From Streptococcus oralis (GTDB lineage Bacteria > Bacillota > Bacilli > Lactobacillales > Streptococcaceae): a stretch of DNA of 64,000 nt. Below the pieces are notes generated by a model. It ran no database searches. It was not told the DNA's origin and was given only the letters and a program-made list of their open reading frames with translations. This document shows positions 48,534-57,153 of the stretch, piece by piece. Both the position numbers and the translations under genes were made by a program. The DNA lies in NCBI RefSeq assembly GCF_023611505.1, contig NZ_CP097843.1, positions 1,178,001 to 1,242,000 of the forward strand. Reading direction: 5' to 3'. Position 1 is the stretch's first letter. Every line of letters starts with the position of its first letter.

Positions 48534-48560
48534 GCAGAAAACGAACATTCTACTTGACTT
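48521..48560 (-). terminator. Terminator after gloA
   Basis: AAGTCAAGTAGAA pairs with TTCTGCTTGACTT (13 bp with one G-U) and is followed by TTTTTC. It overlaps the pyr promoter. Confidence 0.88.
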
Positions 48561-48567
48561 CACTCGA

Positions 48568-48948
48568 TTATTTTTCACGAATGACTTCGACCTTGTAGCC
48601 ATCAGGATCCTTGACAAAGTAATAGTTTGGTGGGGTTCCAGGTAGGCCTTTTGACTCTGTAACCTCATAGCCTTTCGCACTATGTTCTTGATGTAGGGCC
48701 TCAAGGTCAGGTGTACTGAGGGCGATATGGGCAAAGCCATCTCCAACCACATAAGGGCCGTGGTCATAGTTATAGGTCAATTCCAACTCGTAGTCATCAC
48801 CGTCAAGTCCTAGATAGACAATCGTGAAGGCATGGTCCGGAAAATCTCTGCGACGCAATTCTTTAAAACCGAAAGCATCTTGATAGAATGCAATTGATTT
48901 TTCAAGGTTTTCTACTCGCAAGCAAGTGTGTAGCATTTTTGAAGCCAT
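48568..48948 (-). CDS. gloA: Lactoylglutathione lyase (glyoxalase I family)
   Basis: 126 residues, vicinal-oxygen-chelate fold. Metal ligands of glyoxalase I are visible: His in MLHTCLRVENLEKSI, Glu in YELELTYNYD, His in GFAHIALSTPDLE and Glu in KVEVIRE. It detoxifies methylglyoxal, possibly with a thiol other than glutathione. Short cistron with terminators on both sides. Confidence 0.92.
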   Translation of the reverse strand: MASKMLHTCLRVENLEKSIAFYQDAFGFKELRRRDFPDHAFTIVYLGLDGDDYELELTYNYDHGPYVVGDGFAHIALSTPDLEALHQEHSAKGYEVTESKGLPGTPPNYYFVKDPDGYKVEVIREK

Positions 48949-48963
48949 AGCTTTCTCCTTTAT

Positions 48964-48998
48964 TTTTAAAAAGACTGGGACAATCCTGTTCCAGTCTT
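48964..48998 (-). terminator. Terminator after rplT
   Basis: AAGACTGG - loop - CCAGTCTT followed by TTTTAAA, closing the infC-rpmI-rplT operon. Confidence 0.85.
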
Positions 48999-49006
48999 AT
49001 CAATTA

Positions 49007-49366
49007 TTATTTACCAAGTTTTGCTTTAGCTGCATCTGCAAGAGCTGTGAAAGCTGCTGCATCGTTAACAGCCAAGTCAGCAAGCATTTTACGGTTAACT
49101 TCGATTTCAGCCAATTTCAAACCATGCATCAATTGTGAGTATGAAAGTCCGTTCATACGAGCTGCCGCGTTGATACGAGTGATCCACAATTTGCGGAAGT
49201 CACGTTTCTTTTGACGACGGTCACGGTATGCATAGTAGTAAGAGTTCATTACTTGTTCTTTTGCAGTACGGAACAAGATGTGTTTAGCTCCATAGTAACC
49301 TTTTGCTAATTTAAGAATACGTTTACGACGTTTGCGTGATACAACGCCACCTTTAACACGTGCCAT
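49007..49366 (-). CDS. rplT: 50S ribosomal protein L20
   Basis: 119 residues, usual length. [20 protein letters not shown] and the [19 protein letters not shown] helix are diagnostic. It binds 23S rRNA during early 50S assembly and in other Firmicutes represses its own operon through the leader upstream of infC. Last gene of infC-rpmI-rplT. Confidence 0.99.
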   Translation of the reverse strand: MARVKGGVVSRKRRKRILKLAKGYYGAKHILFRTAKEQVMNSYYYAYRDRRQKKRDFRKLWITRINAAARMNGLSYSQLMHGLKLAEIEVNRKMLADLAVNDAAAFTALADAAKAKLGK

Positions 49367-49417
49367 GTTTTATTTCCTCCAAATATTTCCTAGAATTGTT
49401 TACTTACTGTTAGGCTA

Positions 49418-49618
49418 TTATTTCAAGCGAGTAAGCATTGCTTTGATACGTTTGAAATCTCCTGAATGCACCATAGATGCTTTACGAAGATGACGACGTT
49501 GTTTCTTAGTTTTTCCGTGGAAACGGTGAGAAGTGTAAGCACGGAAACGTTTAAGTCCACCAGAACCTGTACGTTTGAAACGTTTAGCTGATGCGCGGTG
49601 TGTTTTTTGTTTTGGCAT
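49418..49618 (-). CDS. rpmI: 50S ribosomal protein L35
   Basis: 66 residues. [20 protein letters not shown] and [16 protein letters not shown] are the typical L35 sequence. It sits between infC (32 bases) and rplT (51 bases). Confidence 0.99.
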   Translation of the reverse strand: MPKQKTHRASAKRFKRTGSGGLKRFRAYTSHRFHGKTKKQRRHLRKASMVHSGDFKRIKAMLTRLK

Positions 49619-49650
49619 GATTTTTTCTCCTTTATTTAACTTTCTGACAA

Positions 49651-50181
49651 TTATTTTTTGTCAGTTGCTGGCGCCAACTGCATGAACATTTGGCGTCCAT
49701 CCATCTTAGCTCGTTGTTCGATGATCGCAATATCTTGTGTTGCTTCAGCAAACTCGGCTAAAACTTTTGCACCAATCTCTTTATGGGTAATCATACGCCC
49801 TTTAAAGCGAATGGATACCTTAACTTTATTTCCTTTTTCAAGGAACTTGCGTGCATTGCGAAGTTTTGTGTCAAAGTCACCCTTGTCAATAGTTGGACTC
49901 AGACGAACTTCTTTCACAGTAACAACACTTTGTTTTTTACGTTGTTCTTTTTGCTTTTTCTGATACTCAAATTTGAACTTACCGTAGTCCATAATCTTAG
50001 CAACAGGTGGTTTTGCTTGGGGTTGAATCAATACTAAGTCAACATTTGCACTATCAGCCAATGCTTGCGCTTCGCTGAGTGGCTTGATGCCTAGCTGTTC
50101 TCCCTCAAGACCGATCAAGCGAACTTCACGTACACGAATTTCATCATTGATGAATAAGTCTTGCTTTGCTATGGTTTTCAC
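49651..50181 (-). CDS. infC: Translation initiation factor IF-3
   Basis: 176 residues counted from GTG 50181. N domain [20 protein letters not shown], linker, and C domain with [19 protein letters not shown] are conserved. It keeps 30S free of 50S and proofreads the start codon. The true start is uncertain: AAGAGGTG is not placed to serve the GTG (it contains it) but lies six bases before an ATA at 50172, giving ATA GCA AAG CAA, comparable to the AUU start of B. subtilis infC. A longer TTG start (50208, 185 residues) also exists. IF-3 autoregulates through non-canonical starts in other bacteria. Confidence 0.97.
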   Translation of the reverse strand: MKTIAKQDLFINDEIRVREVRLIGLEGEQLGIKPLSEAQALADSANVDLVLIQPQAKPPVAKIMDYGKFKFEYQKKQKEQRKKQSVVTVKEVRLSPTIDKGDFDTKLRNARKFLEKGNKVKVSIRFKGRMITHKEIGAKVLAEFAEATQDIAIIEQRAKMDGRQMFMQLAPATDKK

Positions 50182-50336
50182 CTCTTTTTTATTATTAGAG
50201 AAAAACAATAGCGGGCTCGTAATAATACAAGCCCGCACGTTATGATAGCGTTTCTTAGAAACTTTTCATCCGTAGGGCCAGGCAACTTGATGTCACAAGG
50301 CGAGAAGCTCTCACTTCTGCTTTTCTCAACTTTTAT
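50182..50336 (-). promoter_or_regulatory. Structured leader of infC-rpmI-rplT (L20-type)
   Basis: A ~150-base untranslated leader starts after the promoter at 50337. It contains CGCCTTGTGACATCAAG and further pairing segments, and ends with a terminator-like hairpin GCGGGCTTG - loop - CGAGCCCGC (plus 50209-50236) followed by TATTGTTTTTC just before infC. This layout is that of r-protein L20 leaders controlled by premature termination. I see the hairpin directly; control by L20 is from knowledge of other Firmicutes. Confidence 0.75.
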
Positions 50337-50365
50337 ATGATACCAAGTTTTCTATCCCTTGTCAA
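50337..50365 (-). promoter_or_regulatory. Promoter of infC operon
   Basis: -35 TTGACA (50360-50365), 17 bases, -10 TATCAT (50337-50342). Confidence 0.85.
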
Positions 50366-50400
50366 GATAAAAAGTCATTTTTTCAAAAAGTTTGTCTATT

Positions 50401-52641
50401 TTATCGAACACTTTCCATTCGCCAACTATTCCATCCTTTAAAGCGAATGGCTCCGTTCTGGTCAGTTCGGTAAATCTTACTCTTGATGCTTTCTAGTCGT
50501 TCCAAGGTTTCCTGATGAGGTAGTTTGGCACTATTGTTCTTGCCCACTGAAATGAGAGTAATTTGCGGTTTGAGCTTCTCTAAAAAAGCTGGACTAGATG
50601 AAGTCTTTGAACCATGTTGACCTGCCTTCAAGATATCCACCTCTAAGGTAGGGTATTGCTTTAAAAGTTCTTTCTCTCCCTTCTCCTTCAAATTTCCAGT
50701 AAAGAGAAAGTGCTTATCCAAGAGTTTTCCATAAAGAAGGAGAGAATCATCATAACTTCCATCTCCAATCTTCCTTGGAGATAGGACTCCTAAGTAACCG
50801 CCAAAAATTGGTAAGTTCTCCCCTGCTGTCACACTGCGCACCTTGGTTTGAGTCGCTTGTAGTTCCGCTACAAATTCCTTTTGTGTCAGACTTCCCTTTG
50901 ATACTAAAGTTTCCCCGACATGGAAAGCCTTGGTCATCTCCAGCAAATCTCCAACATGTTCTTTATCTGTGTTGGTCAGAATTAAGTGATCAATTTTGGA
51001 TACTCCGCGACTTTTCAGATAGGGAATCAAGGTCCTCTGGGCATTGCTAGTCGTCGATTTTTCTTGCCAATCCTCTATTTTCTTATCAGATTCTGCCTTT
51101 CCGCCCACATCTATGAGAATGGTTTTACCAGTTACATCCCGTAGAAAAATGCTTTCTCCCTGCCCTACATCCAGCATGGTGATTTCATTTTCCAGCGGGT
51201 GTTTGGTTAAGAAAAAGAGTCCCACTATAAAGAGGCTGAACCCTGCTACTCTTTTGATATTTTTCCTAAAGTCATAGACCAAGGCCAATGAAACTAAGAG
51301 TAGAATCAAAAGCCATGCGTTGGGTTGTCCAAAGACCAAGGGCCTGCTTGCCATCTGCGATACCAAGCGAATGATGTCCTCCAACCATTCAAAGACAAGG
51401 TTAAGCTGAGTGACTGGGTAAACAAAAGACAGGATGAATAAGATGGACAAAAGTGGTAAGAATACCAAGTCAAACAGAAAGGAAAAGACAAGGGTTAAGA
51501 GAATTGACCAAGGTTGAAATTCTGCAAAATAGAAGGATAAAAGGGGCAATATTCCTAAAGAAATGACCAGACTTTCTCTGGCAACAGCCTTGAGCCCCTC
51601 CCCTTCTTTGCTGGTCATGGTCAAGATAAAGGCGTAGGCACAGGACAAAACCCCTCCAGCTGTCAAGAAAAAGTTGGGCATGATGATAAAGAGGGCAAGG
51701 ACTGTTAAGGCAAAATTATCCAAGCCCTTGTAGCCATGTTGGGCCAGTAACTTTTGCAAGAGACTGCGAATGACCGATGCTGAAAATCCTGTCAGACCAG
51801 CATAGATAAGAGAAAAGGGATAAGTCAGCCACTTCAACTTTTCTTGGGTCAAGCCCAATCGTAAGAGGAGTTTCTTAAAGGCATCCATGAAAAAGCCCAC
51901 CTGCATACCCGACAAGGCAAAGAGATGGATAATTCCTAGACTGGAATAAAGCTCATTCATCTCCTCAAAGTCCGTGTCCAAATGTCCCAGCAAGAGCCCC
52001 GTCATATAATTGCGCATAGGGTCTGGAAAGTGCGTCTTGATCCAAACTACAGCCCTTCGACGTAAAGCCGACAAATTTTCACCTATATCCCAACTGCTAA
52101 CTTTTTTAAGTGACTGGATGCTCTTGATAGTCAGTGTCTGGTAAATCCCTTGAGTTTTCAGATAGGCTTGGTAGTCAAATCCACCAAAATTCCTCTGCCC
52201 TTCTGGCTCGGACAGTTTTCCTTCTAGTTCAATCTCATGAAGATCTGTTAAGGCCTGAAAGTGCTCTTTCTCTTCCTCGGACTGGAGTTTATAGTAAACT
52301 TGGAAGGTGCGTCCGTCGGCCTTGCCCCGAAAGGACAGGCTATCTCCATTGACTTTGATAGTATCTGGAAAAATCCTCACCTTTTCAACATAAGCGACTA
52401 AGTCTTGACTAGCTTGTGTCTGTTGCCAAGTTTGAAACAGAAACCAAAAGCCAAAGAGTCCACAAATCGCTAGAACTCTACTAGCCGATTTCCAAGGAAA
52501 TTGGAAAAAGAGACAGACGAGCAAAAAAACAAAACCTAGCAGTGCGAGATAGGACGCTCCAAAAATGGCGTAGTAAAGCCAGAGTAACAGAAAACTCAGA
52601 TAGATTAGGGGGATAGGGAAATTCTTAATCCACTGTAACAT
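50401..52641 (-). CDS. comEC: ComEC, DNA uptake channel
   Basis: 746 residues. N-terminal OB-like DUF4131 region (about 75-175), central ComEC membrane domain with many helices (about 215-490; SLGIIHLFALSGMQVGFFMD is the family signature) and a C-terminal metallo-beta-lactamase-like domain (ITMLDVGQGESIFLRD, KAGQHGSKTSSS). The metal motif usually HxHxDH reads LTNTDKEHVGDL, so the first His is missing. It carries single-stranded DNA across the membrane during transformation. Starts within comEA (17-base overlap). Confidence 0.95.
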   Translation of the reverse strand: MLQWIKNFPIPLIYLSFLLLWLYYAIFGASYLALLGFVFLLVCLFFQFPWKSASRVLAICGLFGFWFLFQTWQQTQASQDLVAYVEKVRIFPDTIKVNGDSLSFRGKADGRTFQVYYKLQSEEEKEHFQALTDLHEIELEGKLSEPEGQRNFGGFDYQAYLKTQGIYQTLTIKSIQSLKKVSSWDIGENLSALRRRAVVWIKTHFPDPMRNYMTGLLLGHLDTDFEEMNELYSSLGIIHLFALSGMQVGFFMDAFKKLLLRLGLTQEKLKWLTYPFSLIYAGLTGFSASVIRSLLQKLLAQHGYKGLDNFALTVLALFIIMPNFFLTAGGVLSCAYAFILTMTSKEGEGLKAVARESLVISLGILPLLSFYFAEFQPWSILLTLVFSFLFDLVFLPLLSILFILSFVYPVTQLNLVFEWLEDIIRLVSQMASRPLVFGQPNAWLLILLLVSLALVYDFRKNIKRVAGFSLFIVGLFFLTKHPLENEITMLDVGQGESIFLRDVTGKTILIDVGGKAESDKKIEDWQEKSTTSNAQRTLIPYLKSRGVSKIDHLILTNTDKEHVGDLLEMTKAFHVGETLVSKGSLTQKEFVAELQATQTKVRSVTAGENLPIFGGYLGVLSPRKIGDGSYDDSLLLYGKLLDKHFLFTGNLKEKGEKELLKQYPTLEVDILKAGQHGSKTSSSPAFLEKLKPQITLISVGKNNSAKLPHQETLERLESIKSKIYRTDQNGAIRFKGWNSWRMESVR

Positions 52642-53275
52642 AATCTTTTAGCTTTTCTATGGTCTTAGCGCCAATGCCAGATACTTTCTTTAATTCATCT
52701 ACCGACTTGAATTTCCCATTTGCCTCGCGATGGTCGATAATATCCTGAGCTCGTTTTCCTCCCAAGCCTTTGACCTGCTTGAGTTCTTCCAGACTAGCTT
52801 TATTGAGGTTGACCTTCTTTTCTTTACTTGACGAAGGAGTCGTTCCAGAGGCAGCCTGCTGACTAGCTACTTCTTCTCCCTTAGTTGGAACATAGACAAG
52901 AGCCTCGTCACTGACTTTCTGAGCGAGATTGAGCGACTTACTGTCTGCTTCTTCTGTCAAGCCACCCGCCTTCTGAACGGCATCATGAACACGACTACCT
53001 ACTGGCAAATCATAAATTCCTGAAGATTTAACAGCACCTTTGACATCTACTGTAATCAAATCTTGTTCAGGAGACTCTTCCTTTTCTTCCTTCTTTACTT
53101 CTTTTTCAGAAGATGAATCCTTTGAAACAGCGGCAACTTCAACCTGTAGATTAGTCTCCTTTGCGGGAGTTTGGGAGCTTGGCTTTAGCAGGAGAAATCC
53201 GCCCAAAGCCAAACCTAAACCAGCACAAATGACAATGATTTTATACTCTTTGATTTTCTCGATAATTGCTTCCAT
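52625..53275 (-). CDS. comEA: ComEA, DNA receptor for competence
   Basis: 216 residues. One TM helix (about 10-30), a Lys/Glu/Ser-rich spacer, a SLBB domain (about 72-135, DVKGAVKSSGIYDLP) and a C-terminal helix-hairpin-helix pair (VNLNKASLEELKQVKGLGGK, ELKKVSGIGAKTIEKL) that binds double-stranded DNA. A perfect cin-box lies 20 bases before the start. Operon with comEC. Confidence 0.97.
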   Translation of the reverse strand: MEAIIEKIKEYKIIVICAGLGLALGGFLLLKPSSQTPAKETNLQVEVAAVSKDSSSEKEVKKEEKEESPEQDLITVDVKGAVKSSGIYDLPVGSRVHDAVQKAGGLTEEADSKSLNLAQKVSDEALVYVPTKGEEVASQQAASGTTPSSSKEKKVNLNKASLEELKQVKGLGGKRAQDIIDHREANGKFKSVDELKKVSGIGAKTIEKLKDYVTVD

Positions 53276-53294
53276 ATTTTCTCCTCTCTTATGT

Positions 53295-53302
53295 TATTCG
53301 TA
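53295..53302 (-). promoter_or_regulatory. cin-box (ComX/SigX promoter) of comEA-comEC
   Basis: TACGAATA, an exact match to the streptococcal cin-box, 20 bases upstream of the comEA ATG. Confidence 0.92.
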
Positions 53303-53310
53303 AGAGTAAG

Positions 53311-53339
53311 AAAAAACAGTCGAAAATTTCTTTTCAACT
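53311..53339 (-). terminator. Terminator after the GNAT gene
   Basis: CAGTTGAAAA - GAAA - TTTTCGACTG (one U-G pair) followed by TTTTTTC; it insulates the competence promoter from read-through. Confidence 0.85.
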
Positions 53340-53341
53340 GC

Positions 53342-53911
53342 TTATTTATTTGCAAAATAATCTTCCTTGGTCAAGACATAATGAACTCTTGTAACGATTC
53401 GTCCTTTTTCATGCTGGTCCATACAAGCATAAGCTTCTTCGTGGGAAAAGCGCATGCCTGATTTCTCCATGACCTTTCCTGACGCCGGATTATCCTTATC
53501 GTATAAAGCAACTAACTTGTTCATCCCAATCTTCTCAAAAGCCAGCTCAATCACGGCTCGATTGGCTTCTGTTGTCAATCCTTGATTCCAATACTTTTTA
53601 TTGATAATGTAGCCAATAGCTGCTTTTTTAAGAACAGGATCAATCTTGTGCAGGTCAATGGTACCGATAAACTGACCATTGCTTTTTAGTTCGATTCCCC
53701 ATCGTCCCAAGGGATTGGCCAAGTAGAACTGAGCGATGTTATTCTTGGTTTCTTCCAAGCTTTGATTGGTTGGAAAAGTGTAGCGCGTATTTTCTCTGTC
53801 TGAGGCATACTGAAACATAGCATCCGCATCATCCAAGGTTACAGGTCGGAGCAACAAACGCTCTGTTTCTATAGACGGATACTGGGCAAATTTCACAAAT
53901 ATTGATTCCAT
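53342..53911 (-). CDS. GNAT-family N-acetyltransferase (RimJ/RimL-like)
   Basis: 189 residues. TERLLLRPVTLDDADAMFQY start, IGYIINKKYWNQGLTTEANR acetyl-CoA loop (Q/RxxGx-type is NQGLTT) and DNPASGKVMEKSGM are RimJ/RimL features. It may acetylate a ribosomal protein or a small molecule; the substrate is unknown. Monocistronic between ald (divergent) and comEA. Confidence 0.9.
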   Translation of the reverse strand: MESIFVKFAQYPSIETERLLLRPVTLDDADAMFQYASDRENTRYTFPTNQSLEETKNNIAQFYLANPLGRWGIELKSNGQFIGTIDLHKIDPVLKKAAIGYIINKKYWNQGLTTEANRAVIELAFEKIGMNKLVALYDKDNPASGKVMEKSGMRFSHEEAYACMDQHEKGRIVTRVHYVLTKEDYFANK

Positions 53912-53979
53912 ACTTTTCCCTCCATTAAAGCTTGATTCCCACTAGTCTAGCATAAATAAATTTTGATAACAAGTTTTTC

Positions 53980-54008
53980 TTGATTTTTGAAGCGGTTTCA
54001 TATACAAT
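53980..54008 (+). promoter_or_regulatory. ald promoter with a cre-like site
   Basis: -35 TTGATT (53980-53985), 17 bases, -10 TACAAT (54003-54008). TTGAAGCGGTTTCA (53987-54000) fills the spacer and matches the CcpA cre consensus TGNAANCGNNNNCA with one mismatch, a place fitting carbon catabolite repression. Confidence 0.6.
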
Positions 54009-54087
54009 AAAACCATCACATTTTTGATTTATGAACTGGAATGTGACAACCAAAACAAGACCGTCAATTGAAAGGTAGGTTATCTCT

Positions 54088-55200
54088 ATGTTAATCGGAA
54101 TCCCAAAAGAAATTAAAAATAATGAAAACCGTGTTGCCCTCACTCCTGCTGGCGTCCACAGTTTAGTCAGTCGTGGACATCGTGTTCTCATCGAAACAAA
54201 TGCTGGTCTCGGTTCAGGATTTACTGATGCGGACTATCAAAAGCAAGGAGCTGAGATTGTCGCTACTGCTGCTGATGCCTGGGCTGCCGAGTTAGTCGTG
54301 AAAGTAAAAGAACCACTAGCTTCTGAATACGGTTATTTGCGAGACGATCTTCTCCTCTTCACCTATTTGCACATGGCCGCTGCTCCAGAATTAGCAGATG
54401 CTATGTTAACAGCCAAAACAACAGGAATTGCCTATGAAACTGTTCGTGACAATCAAGGACAACTACCGCTCCTCGTTCCTATGAGTGAGGTTGCAGGTCG
54501 TATGGCTGTTCAAATCGGAGCCCACTTCCTTACTAAGCAAGCTGGTGGTTCTGGTGTCCTACTAGGTGGTGTGCCGGGTGTTCCAAAAGGAAAAGTAACC
54601 ATCATCGGTGGTGGTGTCGTTGGGACACATGCTGCCCGCATCGCCCTTGGACTTGGTGCTCAAGTGACTATTTTAGATATCAGTGCGAAACGTCTCTCAG
54701 TTCTTGAAGAAGTCTTTGGAAACCAAATTCAAACTCTTATGTCAAATTCTTTCAACATCGAAGCAAGTGTGAGAGATGCTGATGTGGTGATTGGTGCAGT
54801 TCTCATTCCTGGTGCTAAAGCACCGAAATTGGTGACAGAAGAGATGGTCAAACAAATGCGTCCAGGCTCTGTCATCGTTGATGTTGCCGTTGACCAAGGT
54901 GGTGTTATCGAGACAGCTGACCGTGTGACAACGCACGATGAGCCTGTCTATGAGAAACACGGTGTTCTCCACTATGCCGTTGCCAATATCCCTGGTGCGG
55001 TCGCCCGTACTTCAACCATCGCCCTAACCAATGTCACTCTTCCTTATATCGAAGCTCTGGCTGGCAAAGGATTCGCACAAGCAATCTCTGAAGATGAGGG
55101 CTTGCGTCAAGGTGTGACCACTTATCAAGGTTACTTGACCAGCCTGCCAGTTGCCCAAGGCCTCGATAAAGAGCACACGTCTATCGACGAACTTGTTTAA
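54088..55200 (+). CDS. ald: Alanine dehydrogenase
   Basis: 370 residues, intact. NAD-dependent reversible deamination of L-alanine to pyruvate and ammonia. [21 protein letters not shown]-terminus, catalytic-type Lys in VVKVKEP, His in [10 protein letters not shown], and NAD-binding [20 protein letters not shown]. From memory the pneumococcal counterpart is often frameshifted, so the full frame here is worth noting. GAAAGGTAGG lies about 10 bases before the ATG. It is plus-strand, convergent with phoH across a shared terminator. Confidence 0.97.
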   Translation: MLIGIPKEIKNNENRVALTPAGVHSLVSRGHRVLIETNAGLGSGFTDADYQKQGAEIVATAADAWAAELVVKVKEPLASEYGYLRDDLLLFTYLHMAAAPELADAMLTAKTTGIAYETVRDNQGQLPLLVPMSEVAGRMAVQIGAHFLTKQAGGSGVLLGGVPGVPKGKVTIIGGGVVGTHAARIALGLGAQVTILDISAKRLSVLEEVFGNQIQTLMSNSFNIEASVRDADVVIGAVLIPGAKAPKLVTEEMVKQMRPGSVIVDVAVDQGGVIETADRVTTHDEPVYEKHGVLHYAVANIPGAVARTSTIALTNVTLPYIEALAGKGFAQAISEDEGLRQGVTTYQGYLTSLPVAQGLDKEHTSIDELV

Positions 55201-55215
55201 AGCTGGACACTCATT

Positions 55216-55257
55216 AAAAAGAAGAAGAGCAGTTTAAATGGAACTGCTCTTCTTTTG
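55216..55257. terminator. Bidirectional terminator between ald and phoH
   Basis: AAGAAGAGCAGTT - loop - AACTGCTCTTCTT, a 13-bp perfect stem, T-run on the plus side and TTTTTAATG on the minus side. It closes both convergent genes. Confidence 0.9.
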
Positions 55258-56244
55258 CTATTCTGTCTCTTCCTTCTTATCTTCATTTTTAGCTGGAGCT
55301 GGTTCATAAGCTCGGATAATCTGAGCGACAACTGGATGACGAACCACATCCTTGGCTGAAAAATGAACAAAGTCGATTTGGTGGATGTTCTTGAGCTTTT
55401 CTTGGGCATCAATCAAACCGGACTTGACATTACGTGGCAGGTCAATCTGACTGATATCCCCATTGACAATCATCTTCGAATTAAAGCCTAAACGAGTCAG
55501 GAACATCTTCATCTGCATGATGGTCGTATTTTGTGCTTCATCTAAAATGACAAAGGCATCATCCAAGGTCCGCCCACGCATGTAGGCAAGGGGCGCGATT
55601 TCGATAATTTCACGCTCCATGAGACGGGTCGTCTGATCTTTGCCGAGAATCTGATACAAGGCATCGTAAACTGGTCGAAGGTAAGGATCCACCTTCTCCT
55701 TGAGATCACCTGGAAGAAATCCTAGACTCTCACCTGCTTCCACTGCTGGACGAGTAAGGATAATTCGCTTGACCTGCCCGCGTTTAAGAGCTGTCACTGC
55801 CAAGGTCACTGCAAGAAAGGTCTTCCCTGTCCCTGCAGGTCCGATTCCAAAGGTCACATCATGCTGTTTGACACTGTCCACATAAAGTTTTTGACCTAAG
55901 GTTTTGACACGAATCGGCTTCCCTGTATTGTCTTTGATAATTTCTTCTTCGTAAAGGGCGACAAACTTGTCGATTTCATCGTTTTTGACCATGCTAATAG
56001 CCGTTACCACATCTGGCGTCCCAACTGTCATCCCACGATTCACCAAAACCATCAAGGCCTGGATAACCTGACGGGTTTCCTCACATGCAGCTTCTTCTCC
56101 CAAAACCTGGACAATCTCCGTACGGGCATGAATCACCACATCGAGCTCTTCTTCCATCAAACGAAGATGGCGCTCGTTGGATCCAAAAAGATGAAACAAG
56201 TCATCTGGATGACTCAGTTGAATGTCTATTGAATGTTCCTTCAA
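55258..56244 (-). CDS. phoH: PhoH family ATPase
   Basis: 328 residues. Walker A FGIGPAGTGKTFLAVT (about 131-146), Walker B DAFVILDEAQNTT and IVNGDISQIDLP are conserved PhoH features; an N-terminal KH-like region precedes it. In many Firmicutes it is near ybeY, suggesting RNA metabolism; here ybeY is 36 kb away. The start appears to be TTG (LKEHSID...) preceded by GAGAGG at 9 bases. Confidence 0.95.
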   Translation of the reverse strand: MKEHSIDIQLSHPDDLFHLFGSNERHLRLMEEELDVVIHARTEIVQVLGEEAACEETRQVIQALMVLVNRGMTVGTPDVVTAISMVKNDEIDKFVALYEEEIIKDNTGKPIRVKTLGQKLYVDSVKQHDVTFGIGPAGTGKTFLAVTLAVTALKRGQVKRIILTRPAVEAGESLGFLPGDLKEKVDPYLRPVYDALYQILGKDQTTRLMEREIIEIAPLAYMRGRTLDDAFVILDEAQNTTIMQMKMFLTRLGFNSKMIVNGDISQIDLPRNVKSGLIDAQEKLKNIHQIDFVHFSAKDVVRHPVVAQIIRAYEPAPAKNEDKKEETE

Positions 56245-56324
56245 ATAAAGAACCTCTCTAATCCGTTTATTTCTTTTTATTATAGCAAAGAGAACAATAA
56301 AATACTAGCCTCATCTCATTGTCT

Positions 56325-56540
56325 CTAGTGTTCTAAGTATTCTTGCCAGATGGCGTCAAAGTCTCCTAGGTTAAAAGAGAAACTGGCATGCTCCTCCAAA
56401 AAGCGACTTACCTCATCAAAATCATCCGTGTGTTTTGGGAAGGCTGACTCTTCAAAAGCGAGGTCTGCCAAGATAGCTTTGGGACTGTTACTTTTAGGAT
56501 TGCGCTCAGTCATGAGCCAACTGTAAAATGATTTTCTCAA
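56325..56540 (-). CDS. YozE/UPF0346 family protein
   Basis: 71 residues with a TTG start preceded by [31 protein letters not shown] and a three/four-helix SAM-like layout with [20 protein letters not shown] identify UPF0346. Function unknown. Confidence 0.9.
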   Translation of the reverse strand: MRKSFYSWLMTERNPKSNSPKAILADLAFEESAFPKHTDDFDEVSRFLEEHASFSFNLGDFDAIWQEYLEH

Positions 56541-56563
56541 TTCTTTCTCCTATCAAGAGTTTT

Positions 56564-57142
56564 TTAATGACACTTTTCTGATTCTTGAAAATTACTGGAC
56601 TTAGCCTCTGAAACGTAGTGGTTTATAAAATCTGTTTTCGCATCTGTATAGGCGTCTCGATTGTGTTCAAATTGTTTCCATAAACTTAGTTTTAATTCCT
56701 GATACGCTTGGGCAATATCTGGATGCTGGCAGAGATAATCTCTAAAATAAATCTCGTCATGATCTCCTGTCATTCGCAAATGTAGATGAAAAACTTTCTC
56801 AGCAAATCCCTGCTCTGTATATCCTTTATTCAGCGAAATCCTGTTAGGACTCTCCGACATCACTAACCACCCATTCTTCACCAATAAATCCCTAACTCTT
56901 GCTAAATCCTCTATTCTACCTACTTCTAACAGAATATCAACGATATCTTTGGCCCAAATATTAGGGATAGCAGTGCTACCGATATGTTCTATTCTTTTAA
57001 TAACATTTGCACCCAATATTTTTTTCAGATTTGCTTTTTCCGATTCATACCTGTCTTTCCACTCTGACTTGTGCTCTACTAGAAAAATAGGAAAAAGTTG
57101 CCAGAGTTCCTCTAAACTCATTTCTTCAAGTTTCTTTTTCAT
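56564..57142 (-). CDS. GrpB/UPF0157 family protein
   Basis: 192 residues. Nucleotidyltransferase-like fold: KRIEHIGSTAIPNIWAKDIV (about 50-69) with the GS ... KDIVDILLEV metal site, FHLHLRMTGDHDEIYFRDYL and AKTDFINHYV. These match GrpB proteins, whose substrate is not established. It follows cvfB by 11 bases and is more AT-rich than its neighbours, so it may have been acquired into the cluster. Confidence 0.88.
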   Translation of the reverse strand: MKKKLEEMSLEELWQLFPIFLVEHKSEWKDRYESEKANLKKILGANVIKRIEHIGSTAIPNIWAKDIVDILLEVGRIEDLARVRDLLVKNGWLVMSESPNRISLNKGYTEQGFAEKVFHLHLRMTGDHDEIYFRDYLCQHPDIAQAYQELKLSLWKQFEHNRDAYTDAKTDFINHYVSEAKSSNFQESEKCH

Positions 57143-57153
57143 GTCTATAAGAC

